DNA from: Desulfonatronum thioautotrophicum
GTDB taxonomy: Bacteria > Desulfobacterota > Desulfovibrionia > Desulfovibrionales > Desulfonatronaceae
NCBI RefSeq assembly: GCF_000934745.1
Contig: NZ_JYNO01000014.1
Location: forward strand, 62,001-126,000
Length of the DNA stretch: 64,000 nt
Direction: 5' to 3'
Positions 50,654-57,774 of the stretch are shown here, in pieces. Numbering within the stretch: the first letter of the stretch is position 1; the number at the start of each line of letters is the position of its first letter. Under the pieces are notes generated by a model that worked only from the letters and a program-made list of their open reading frames with translations, made no database searches and had not been told where the DNA came from. The position numbers were made by a program, and so were the translations under genes.

Positions 50654-51664
50654 CTAATCCGTCACGGCCCTCTTGATCAGCGCAAATAATTCATCCACAT
50701 CCTCCACCCCGCCCTCGTGGTATTGCACCACTTCGACCCTGGCATCCGAAAGGATTCGGACCAGATAGAGCAGCGGAATCTCTCCGGCTCCCACGGACTC
50801 GAACATCAATTGGCGTTCGTCAGGTAGCAGCGGATATGGAATCTGGTGCGAACGTTTGAAGCGCAGGACACTGCGCTGATTGTCGCCCACGCCGATGCCG
50901 ATCATTTTCAGGCGCTGGCCAAGCTCTGGGTCGTCACGAAGCATGGCAAACAGACGATTGTACTGCTCCACCTCCTGGACGCACTGGTGGCAGTGTTCGC
51001 CGTAGTACTTGAGCAGGACAAATTCCGCGGCGACATCGGCAAGAAAGAAATTGGCCGACTCCTGCTGGAGTCCCAGGTAGCCGAAATCACTGCTTCTGTC
51101 CGCGGCGGTGAGCACGCAGGGCGGGAAGTACTGGCCCGGCTGAAGACGGTGCGAGCGGGTTTCGCAGACCTGCAGGTCCGGATAGTGCTCACGCCAGGCG
51201 ATGTACCCGGCCGGGTAGCGAATGACGTTGGTATATCCCAGGCGCACGGCCCAGGTAGCGGCAATCTCGCTGAGCAGTCAACGGAAATCCCGACAATACA
51301 CCACGATGGGCCGGTCCTTGTCCGGTCCGAAGGTGTCCAGCATGGCCTGGCGGCGTTCCCTGGGCAGGTCACCTCGATCACGCAGATCCACGGGGAGGCT
51401 CACGGATTCAGGAATGTGCGCCGCGGCGAATTCGTAGGCAAAGCGCACGTCCACCAAAAGCACATTGGGTTTTTCCTTCAGGAGTCGGTGCAGTTCCGGG
51501 GTGGTGATCAGACCGTATCCGTCCCGGTCCGCGCTGCGTTGCGCCTGAATGAACAACGGCGAGCTCTCCTCAGCGGCTATGGCCGGCCAAGCAGTGGCGA
51601 GCAGAAACAGGGAGATGGTCAGGGCCTTGAGAGGGTTGGCGAAGTGGTTTCGAGTCATGAGCAT
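50654..51664 (-). CDS. Rhodanese-thioredoxin-like protein with in-frame TGA (candidate selenoprotein)
   Basis: The ATG at 51664 (GGGAGG 6 nt upstream) opens a signal peptide ending AIAA-EE, so the product is exported. Residues about 45-165 form a rhodanese domain (LLVDVRFAYEF, AAHIPESVSLP, IVVYCRDFR). A TGA at 51280-51278 (residue 129) follows CRDFR, and the same frame continues LLSEIAATWAVRLGYTNV and RYPAGYIAW. Aligned with the neighbouring rhodanese repeats (YCGGLHCPLS, YCGGTHCPLS), the TGA falls exactly on their second Cys, with no gap. The C-terminal 170 residues are thioredoxin-like with CHQC in YYGEHCHQCVQE. Reading TGA as selenocysteine gives 336 residues. The alternatives are a nonsense mutation or a sequencing error. 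Confidence 0.7.
51237..51255 (-). other. Candidate bacterial SECIS hairpin
   Basis: On the coding strand, 22 nt after the TGA, CCUGGGC pairs with GCCUGGG (7 bp, two of them G-U) around the 5-nt loop CGUGC. A G stands in the second loop position and the loop begins 29 nt after the UGA. Upper stem length, loop G and spacing agree with the loose consensus for bacterial SECIS elements. A competing GCUCAG/CUGGGC pairing is possible. Confidence 0.45.
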
Positions 51665-51727
51665 GGAGAGCCTCCCATGTCTTTCTGATTTCCATAAACA
51701 ATACAAGACTGTTCTTCTAGTACGGTG

Positions 51728-51762
51728 GCATGCAGGGGCGACCCGTAGTCGCCCCTGCATGC
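51728..51762. repeat. Perfect palindromic repeat (REP-like)
   Basis: GCATGCAGGGGCGAC-CCGTA-GTCGCCCCTGCATGC is a perfect 15-bp inverted repeat between the two rhodanese genes. It shares the GGGGCG/CGCCCC core with the palindrome at 53251-53286. Confidence 0.75.
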
Positions 51763-51804
51763 ATGGTGTTTGGTCATTACCGGAAATAGCCCTGCACGGG
51801 GGAA

Positions 51805-51849
51805 CAAAAAAAGGCCGTCCTCCCCCCGCATGTGGGGTTTGGACGGCCT
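51805..51849 (-). terminator. Rho-independent terminator after the triple-rhodanese gene
   Basis: On the minus strand AGGCCGTCC pairs with GGACGGCCT around a loop that contains its own CCCCACATGCGGGG hairpin, followed by TTTTTTTG. It ends the transcript 36 bp after the 51885 stop, so the downstream candidate selenoprotein gene probably has its own promoter or depends on read-through. Confidence 0.8.
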
Positions 51850-51884
51850 GATTTTATCGCATCGAGGGAACCGTAATCAGCGCG

Positions 51885-53180
51885 TTAGTTGATCCTGAAT
51901 TCGCCCGTGGGAGTATAACTGACATTGGCGTCGACATAGTAAACGTCCTTCAATTCAGGGCGCATGAAGTGGAAGAGATAGTAGGCTTCTCCACTGCGTG
52001 CCCCCGTGGAGCAGATGAAGACAATGGGCTTCTCATCCGTGCTGAAAGCATCGATTTGATCTTCCAGTTCGTTCACGGTCATGTTCAGGGAGCCGGGAAT
52101 GTGTCCTGCCGCATACTCGGCCTGGGAGCGCACGTCGATGAGTTGGATGCTTTCCGGGTTGTCCTGCATCAGCTGGACGAAGAAGTCGTTGTCTATGGTT
52201 CCTTCAGCCGAACCGGCCTTCAAGGTGCCCTCTTCGGCAGGGGCTTTGGGAGCGGCGGGGGCCGCGGCGGTCATGTGCGGGCCGTCAGCGGTCCAGACCA
52301 CGTAGCCGCGCTCCACCCACTCCGGATCTCCGGCAGGATAGACGGCCACATTGGTGTACCCCAGGGCCTCGGCCTTCCAGGCGGATTGGTGGCTGAGCGG
52401 GCAGTGCGTGCCACCGCAGTAGAAGATCAGCTTGGTGTTCTTGTCCGCTGGCAGAACCTCGGCGGCCATCCGGTCGAACTGGCTGTCCGGCAGGCTGACC
52501 GCAGTGGGAATGTGGCCGACATCGTAGCGGGGCTGCTTGGGCCGGGAGTCGATGATCATCACGTCGGTCACCGGAGTGGCCGAAAGCACGGCCCGGGCCA
52601 CGATGGGCCTAACTGTGTCGATGGTGACCAGGGTATGAAACGGTTCAGGCACCTGGGTCGGATCCAGCTCGGGCAGCGGCGTGCGCACGTCCCGGACGGT
52701 CCAGATTTTATAGCCCATCTTGACCCATTCCGGGTCCCCGGCAGGATAAACGGCCACATTGGTGTAGCCCAGGGCCTCGGCCTTCCAGGCGGACTGGTGG
52801 CTAAGCGGGCAGTGCAGACCGCCGCAGTAGAATACCAGCAGGGCGTTCTTGTCCGAAGGCAAAACTTCCGCTGCGCGGCTGTCGAACTGGCTGTCCGGTA
52901 GGCTGACCGCGGTGGGGATATGGCCGACGTCGTAGCGGGGCTGCTTGGGCCGGGAATCGATGATCATCGTATCCGTGGGCGGCTCGGTACGGAGCATGGC
53001 CTCAAAGACCAGCGGCTTGACAAACTCGATGTCCACCAGGGTGTGAAAGGGTTCCGGGACCTGGGTTGGATCCAGGTCATACGTCGCGGTTCTGGGGCCG
53101 TGGTGGCTTGCGCAACCGGCCAGGAACAAAACCGCCAGTGCCGAGATGATCAGCCGCATGGGGGTCGCATATTTACGCAT
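51885..53180 (-). CDS. Lipoprotein with three rhodanese domains
   Basis: The 431-residue protein starts at 53180 (AAGGAG 7 nt upstream). It has a lipobox FLAGC with Cys23, so it is anchored at the membrane facing the periplasm. Rhodanese domains 1 (about 35-160) and 2 (about 170-295) are near-identical, both with MIIDSRPKQPRYDVGHIPTA and YCGG-x-HCPLSHQSAW. After an Ala/Pro linker, domain 3 (about 315-430) is a more ordinary rhodanese with VFICSTGARSGEA. Each carries a catalytic Cys. The gene follows phsC in the same direction, suggesting transfer of sulfane sulfur to or from the Phs-like enzyme. Confidence 0.88.
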   Translation of the reverse strand: MRKYATPMRLIISALAVLFLAGCASHHGPRTATYDLDPTQVPEPFHTLVDIEFVKPLVFEAMLRTEPPTDTMIIDSRPKQPRYDVGHIPTAVSLPDSQFDSRAAEVLPSDKNALLVFYCGGLHCPLSHQSAWKAEALGYTNVAVYPAGDPEWVKMGYKIWTVRDVRTPLPELDPTQVPEPFHTLVTIDTVRPIVARAVLSATPVTDVMIIDSRPKQPRYDVGHIPTAVSLPDSQFDRMAAEVLPADKNTKLIFYCGGTHCPLSHQSAWKAEALGYTNVAVYPAGDPEWVERGYVVWTADGPHMTAAAPAAPKAPAEEGTLKAGSAEGTIDNDFFVQLMQDNPESIQLIDVRSQAEYAAGHIPGSLNMTVNELEDQIDAFSTDEKPIVFICSTGARSGEAYYLFHFMRPELKDVYYVDANVSYTPTGEFRIN

Positions 53181-53250
53181 CTTCGCGCTCCTTGGGTTGA
53201 TTGTGTCGCCTCGGGGGCGTGGTAACTGGGGCGTGTTTTCAGAACGAATT

Positions 53251-53286
53251 GCCCGTAGGGGCGGTTCGTGAACCGCCCCTACGGGC
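53251..53286. repeat. Perfect palindromic repeat (REP-like)
   Basis: GCCCGTAGGGGCGGTT-CGTG-AACCGCCCCTACGGGC is a perfect 16-bp inverted repeat between phsC and the triple-rhodanese gene, on the same transcript. It could stabilise upstream mRNA. Confidence 0.8.
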
Positions 53287-53293
53287 TACGGGC

Positions 53294-54019
53294 TCATCCT
53301 TCCACCTTCTTTTCGCCACCCGCCACTTCCTCGTACCACAGAGGGTGGTGGTGCTTGGCGTAATGCTCCGGAACTGTGCCGGTGAACATGGACTGGAAGG
53401 CCGGCTTTTCCTCCTTGGAGATGGCGGCCATGTAAATATGCACGAGCATCCCGGCGGTAACCAGTCCCACGACCAGGTAGTGGATGGTCCGGGACCATGC
53501 CGCCAGATCAGGGTTGTTCAGCATCAGCGGGGAGAGGAACATGATCACTCCCGTAATCACGATCGCGATTCCGCCCAGCACCGTGGCCTGGGCGAACAGC
53601 TTCTGGCCGAAGTTGTAGAAGCCCTGGGGCGGCATGTCCGGAGTCATACCAAAGCGTTTCAGGCCCTTCTTGCCCAGGGTCATTTTCAGGTTCATCTTCA
53701 TGAACCAGGTCATATCCCTGGATGGGGAGACGCTAAAGACCTCCTTGAGAAAGAGCCAGGTCTCTTTGGGTCTTAGCAACACGTAGAGCACGAACACTCC
53801 GGCCCAAATCAGCCCCAGGTACTGATGCACGACCATCAGGTTCTCACCCCCTCCGAACAGGGAACGCATCAGATTCGGCCACCATGCGCCCAGGGGGTTG
53901 AGCTGCTCGTTCTTGATCAGCCCCAGGCCTGTGAGCAGCAAGGCGATCCAGCAGAAGGCATTGAACCAGTGGATGAAAATGGACAACTTGTCATGTCGGT
54001 GAATCATTTTTTCACTCAT
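53294..54019 (-). CDS. phsC: Cytochrome b subunit, PhsC/FdnI-like
   Basis: The 241-residue membrane protein begins HRHDKLSIFIHWFNAFCW, the His-containing first helix of formate dehydrogenase gamma / thiosulfate reductase cytochrome b proteins. It has three further hydrophobic segments with His in MVVHQYLGLIWAG and RTIHYLVVG that would bind two b hemes. It links the periplasmic molybdoenzyme to the quinone pool. It lies 11 bp after the ferredoxin subunit gene. Confidence 0.88.
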   Translation of the reverse strand: MSEKMIHRHDKLSIFIHWFNAFCWIALLLTGLGLIKNEQLNPLGAWWPNLMRSLFGGGENLMVVHQYLGLIWAGVFVLYVLLRPKETWLFLKEVFSVSPSRDMTWFMKMNLKMTLGKKGLKRFGMTPDMPPQGFYNFGQKLFAQATVLGGIAIVITGVIMFLSPLMLNNPDLAAWSRTIHYLVVGLVTAGMLVHIYMAAISKEEKPAFQSMFTGTVPEHYAKHHHPLWYEEVAGGEKKVEG

Positions 54020-54030
54020 GGCATATCCCC

Positions 54031-54804
54031 TTAGTCCTGTTTGGAAACTGTCGGTTCAGGGTGACTGGCTTCGGGCCCCTGCTCGTCGTCCTCAGAATCG
54101 GGGGCGAAAGCCTGTTTGGCCCACATCCCGGCCACACCCAGGGCGGACAGACCCACGGCCACCTTGACCAGGGGGTTCACCAGAGAGGCCATGACCGAGA
54201 AAGACTGGGGAAATTCCACATCTCCCGGCCAGTTGGCGGGCTCGGTGGCCGCGAGGTAGAAGATGTTCGGCTGGGTATCGATGTTGGCGCTGGTGACGCG
54301 AACTGTGTGGTTGTCCCGCAACAGGCGGGAGACTTCACTGTCCGGATCGTTCAGGTCACCGAATACCCGGGCCTTGGTCGGGCAGGTGTCCACGCAGGCC
54401 GGGGGGATGCCCTGGGCCAGCCGTCCGGCGCTGAAACAGAAGTCGCACTTGTCCGGGACCCGCTTTTCCGGATGGCGGAACCGGGCCCCGTAGGGGCAGG
54501 CTCGCACGCACTTGCCGCAACCGATGCACAGCGACTCGTTGACGTGGACGATCCCGGTTTCCTGGTCCTTGAACGTGGCCCCGCTGGGACAGGCCTGGAC
54601 GCAGGTGGGCACGTCGCACTGCATGCACCCGCCGGGCTGGAAATGGGTCCGGGTCAGTTTGCCCAGGGAGAAGTCCGGCGTGGTCTGCTTGATCCAATTG
54701 CGCCAGTAGCCTCGCGGCACGTTGTTTTGGACCTTGCAGGAAACCATGCAGCCCTTACAGTCGATACAGACGGAGGAGTCCACGACCATGGCATATTTTT
54801 TCAT
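54031..54804 (-). CDS. phsB: Ferredoxin-type electron transfer subunit, PhsB-like
   Basis: The 257-residue protein carries four [4Fe-4S] motifs: CIDCKGCMVSC, CMQCDVPTCVQACP, CIGCGKCVRACPYG and CDFCFSAG with later CVDTCP. A C-terminal transmembrane segment (VKVAVGLSALGVAGM) and an acidic tail follow. It passes electrons between the molybdopterin subunit and the cytochrome b. Its ATG overlaps the stop of phsA by one base. Confidence 0.9.
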   Translation of the reverse strand: MKKYAMVVDSSVCIDCKGCMVSCKVQNNVPRGYWRNWIKQTTPDFSLGKLTRTHFQPGGCMQCDVPTCVQACPSGATFKDQETGIVHVNESLCIGCGKCVRACPYGARFRHPEKRVPDKCDFCFSAGRLAQGIPPACVDTCPTKARVFGDLNDPDSEVSRLLRDNHTVRVTSANIDTQPNIFYLAATEPANWPGDVEFPQSFSVMASLVNPLVKVAVGLSALGVAGMWAKQAFAPDSEDDEQGPEASHPEPTVSKQD

Positions 54805-56996
54805 CAGCCCACCTTCCTGCTCACGGTTACAAGCGTCTCATGCATGGCCATGTTTCCAGTAATGTAGTCAGCATGGTCCTCCAGAACCTCTGCAATGCTC
54901 GCGCCCCGGTTGTGGACCAGACGCTGGCCTGGGGAAAGGGCGCCAAACCCGGTGGCCATGTACACGGTTTCCTTTTCAATGCCTTCAAAGAACTTCAGAG
55001 CCAGCTCCACTTGGGCCACATCGCTGGTCACAAAAACCCGCTCCCCGTCGCGAAGGCCCATGCGCGTAGCTGGTTCAGGATGGATCCAGAGGGTGTTTTC
55101 CTCCTCGAACTCGATGAGCAGGGCATTGTTGGTATTGCTGTGGGTGAAAAACGCCGTACGACCCACCACCATGCGAAATTTGCCCTCTGTCGGGCGCGGC
55201 GGTTTGTACACCGGCATGGGATCCAGTCCCATGTTGGCGTAGCGCTGGTTGAAAAGTTCGATCTTTTGGGCCTGGGTACGCAGGGGTGAGTCGGCGTAGA
55301 TGCCGTAGACCTTGCTCGGGTTGTAGTAGACGCCGTCTTCCTTGATGGCCTGGGCAGCTTCCGGGATGCCGGCCAGCTGCCACTCCCGGTACTGGTGGAT
55401 GTCAAAGTCGAAGGTTTCGGGGAAGCCCAGGCGCTTGGACAGCTCGGTACAGATCCAGAGCATGTCCCGGGATTCGTACATGGCCGGAACCACGGCGTCG
55501 CGCCAGATGGCGCAGGCACAGGCCGAGGAGCCCTGCAAGGCCGAGACCGGATCGTTGCGTTCCAGGAAGCTGGGAGAGGGCAGAAGCAGGTCCGAGTACC
55601 AAGCCGTGTCGGTCATGGCGATGTCCGCGTTGACGATGAAGTCGAGGTGGTCAAGCATCTCGATGGTCTTGTTCCGGTTGGCCGCGGTCTGCATGAAGTT
55701 GGTCTTGAAGGTGAACCAGCCGCGGATGGGGTAGGGCTCGCCTTTGATGATCGCATCGCGCATCAGCTTGTAGGAACCTTCGTGGTGGATCAGGCCCGGG
55801 GCCATGCCGTAGTCGATGCGGTCGTCCGGGTTGTCGTCGTACCAGGGGATATCAAAGTAGGGCGCGCGCACCCCCACTTCCCTGGCCGCCAGGATGCCGC
55901 CGGGCCGGTCCCAGTTGGCCAGCAGGGCGTTGACAATGGCCATGGAGCGGCGGATCTGCGTGGAGTCTTCGTAATCCGAGGTGCGGCGGCCAGTGTAGAC
56001 CATGGACGTGGGCGCGGCCGCGGCCAGCTCCCGAGCGATGCGTCGGATGTCGTCCGCGGGAATTCCGGTCTCCCCGGCAGCCCATTCCGGTGTATATTTG
56101 CGGACATGGGCGCGCAGTTCATCCAGGCCGAAGAGCATCTCCTCGGCATACTGCTGGTCATATAGTCCTTCATGAATGATCACGTGGGCCAGGGCCAGAA
56201 AGAAGGCCATGTCCGTATGCGGGCGGATGGCGTACCACTCGTCGGCCAGGGCCGCGGTCTTGGTATAGCGAGGGTCCAGGACGACCAGCTTACAGCCGTT
56301 CTTGCGGGCTTCCATTAGGTCAATGGTGTCCGGGGTGATGATCGCTTCGTAGGGGTTGGCCCCGGAGATAATGATGTACTTGCTGTACAATACGTCCGGG
56401 TAGGGAGTCTCGCCGAAGGTGTCCAGGTAGGCCCTGTGGAGGCTCAGCAGGCAAAGGGTCTCGTGGGAGGTGATGTTGTAGGAGCCGAAGACTTCAGCGA
56501 AGCGGATCAGGAACTGGGATTGCATGTCCGAACCAGGGGAGAACATGACCCCGCAGCGGGTGTATTTTTCAGCGATGCGTTCGAATTGTTCCGCTGCATG
56601 GTCCAGGGCCTGGTCCCAGGTGATGCGTTGCCATTTTCCCTCGCCGCGGGCACCCTTGCGCAACAAGGGGTGCTTGAGCCGGTCCGGGTCGTAGATGTGC
56701 GCCGTGGCCGCATTGCCCCGGGCGCAAAGCATGCCCCGGGATTTCAAAAACTTCGGGTTGGGGTCCAGCTTGATCACCCGGCCGTTCTGGACCCTGGCGA
56801 TCATGCCGCACCGGTTGAAGCACATGTCGCAGGCGGTGAAATGGTCGGTGATCGGTCCGGCCTGAGGAGCCGGTGCCGCAGCGTGACCGGTGGATACAAG
56901 CCCCTTAAGGGCCGGAACACCGGCCGCGGTGGTCATGGCCGCGGCGGACGCCTTCAGGAAATTGCGCCGGGAAAGTGTTTTCATCGTCTCGTCCAT
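54804..56996 (-). CDS. phsA: Molybdopterin oxidoreductase, thiosulfate/polysulfide reductase-like
   Basis: The start at 56996 (GAGGAG 6 nt upstream) gives 730 residues with a Tat signal (TLSRRNFLKAS). The [4Fe-4S] motif is CDMCFNRCGM with a later LCARGN. The Mo ligand lies in SHETLCLLSLHRAY and is an ordinary Cys codon (TGC), not selenocysteine. The rest is the bis-MGD fold of the DMSO reductase superfamily. The closest architecture is PhsA/PsrA (thiosulfate, polysulfide or related sulfur species). The adjacent rhodaneses support a sulfur substrate, but direction and substrate are inferred. Confidence 0.88.
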   Translation of the reverse strand: MDETMKTLSRRNFLKASAAAMTTAAGVPALKGLVSTGHAAAPAPQAGPITDHFTACDMCFNRCGMIARVQNGRVIKLDPNPKFLKSRGMLCARGNAATAHIYDPDRLKHPLLRKGARGEGKWQRITWDQALDHAAEQFERIAEKYTRCGVMFSPGSDMQSQFLIRFAEVFGSYNITSHETLCLLSLHRAYLDTFGETPYPDVLYSKYIIISGANPYEAIITPDTIDLMEARKNGCKLVVLDPRYTKTAALADEWYAIRPHTDMAFFLALAHVIIHEGLYDQQYAEEMLFGLDELRAHVRKYTPEWAAGETGIPADDIRRIARELAAAAPTSMVYTGRRTSDYEDSTQIRRSMAIVNALLANWDRPGGILAAREVGVRAPYFDIPWYDDNPDDRIDYGMAPGLIHHEGSYKLMRDAIIKGEPYPIRGWFTFKTNFMQTAANRNKTIEMLDHLDFIVNADIAMTDTAWYSDLLLPSPSFLERNDPVSALQGSSACACAIWRDAVVPAMYESRDMLWICTELSKRLGFPETFDFDIHQYREWQLAGIPEAAQAIKEDGVYYNPSKVYGIYADSPLRTQAQKIELFNQRYANMGLDPMPVYKPPRPTEGKFRMVVGRTAFFTHSNTNNALLIEFEEENTLWIHPEPATRMGLRDGERVFVTSDVAQVELALKFFEGIEKETVYMATGFGALSPGQRLVHNRGASIAEVLEDHADYITGNMAMHETLVTVSRKVG

Positions 56997-57139
56997 GCCA
57001 AGCTCCTCATGGGATCGGTTGCCGGGTTCAGAAAGGTTTGTTGAACCCGGCAACACGTCTGGAGTCGGTTCTCTGTTCACAAGCCAAAGAGGCGGCTTTG
57101 CCTTGGGTCGTCAATTCCGTTACCTGATGGGTCGAGATA

Positions 57140-57484
57140 TTATCCACACCTTTCCGGAGTCGGGGAGTCCAAGGCTCCGTTGTAAAGGTACTGAAAAATG
57201 TCCAGGCGATCCTGGTCTGAAAGTTTCTCACCCCAGTGCTCGACGCAGGGTAATTCGGAATATGCATCGAAAACAGCTTTCCATTCGGCCTGAGTCTTGG
57301 CATCCGGTCCCAGATAATGTGCCGGCACCGCGCCAGTTGGGTTTTCCATGTGGCAGGTGCGACATTCCTGGCGAAACAGGAACCGGCCCTTGCGGGCATT
57401 CCCCATTTCCGCGGCCACGGAAATGCCGATGTAGGATGCCAGAATCACCACGACGCCAATGCCCATCAAAGTTTGCTTTCTCAT
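57140..57484 (-). CDS. Small monoheme c-type cytochrome
   Basis: The ATG at 57484 (AAGGAG 6 nt upstream) yields 114 residues with a signal peptide ending VAA-EMG. A single heme motif CRTCH lies in FLFRQECRTCHMENP, and two other cysteines occur (LPCVEH, ERCG). This resembles short class I cytochromes that partner periplasmic reductases. It is the first gene of the phs transcript, downstream of a sigma-54 promoter and 143 bp before phsA. Confidence 0.85.
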   Translation of the reverse strand: MRKQTLMGIGVVVILASYIGISVAAEMGNARKGRFLFRQECRTCHMENPTGAVPAHYLGPDAKTQAEWKAVFDAYSELPCVEHWGEKLSDQDRLDIFQYLYNGALDSPTPERCG

Positions 57485-57549
57485 GTCCATCTCCTTTGGG
57501 TTATATGATTTTTGGTCGATAAGCTTTTCTTCACGTGTTTGTCACAATT

Positions 57550-57567
57550 AAGCAGAATGTGTGCCAA
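57550..57567 (-). promoter_or_regulatory. Sigma-54 promoter of the cytochrome c-phs operon
   Basis: On the minus strand TTGGCACACATTCTGCTT keeps the invariant GG-N10-GC of -24/-12 promoters, with TGGCAC in the -24 box. It lies about 66 bp before the cytochrome start and is divergent to a sigma-54 activator gene. Confidence 0.75.
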
Positions 57568-57598
57568 CCAGTCGCGTGTTGCCTTAAGCAATTGAATG

Positions 57599-57613
57599 GT
57601 ATATGTTTTATAC
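57599..57613. promoter_or_regulatory. Possible activator site (GTATA-N5-TATAC)
   Basis: A perfect GTATA-TGTTT-TATAC inverted repeat lies 32 bp upstream of the -24 box. A second imperfect repeat, TAATCA...TGATTA, lies nearer to the regulator. Either could be the enhancer for the neighbouring activator. Confidence 0.35.
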
Positions 57614-57667
57614 TCCATTACTCTAGTTTTTAGCCCTGACTCTGTACCCTGCATAGCTTACTTTTTG

Positions 57668-57696
57668 TTGACAGGTGTTTAATCATGTTAATCATA
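57668..57696 (+). promoter_or_regulatory. Sigma-70 promoter of the sigma-54 activator gene
   Basis: TTGACA (57668-57673) is followed after 17 bp by ATCATA, or after 18 bp by TCATAA. It points to the regulator start at 57775. Confidence 0.5.
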
Positions 57697-57774
57697 AGTG
57701 ATTAGTTGCGAGCAGCCGATGGATGAGAAAACGTTTTTTCATTATATTTTAGTGTTCGCCGCTTTGGAGAGAAA

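Noticed and set aside
54804-56996. Selenocysteine at the molybdenum ligand of the Phs-like catalytic subunit
   Set aside because: The codon in SHETLCLL is TGC, ordinary cysteine, and the frame has no internal TGA.
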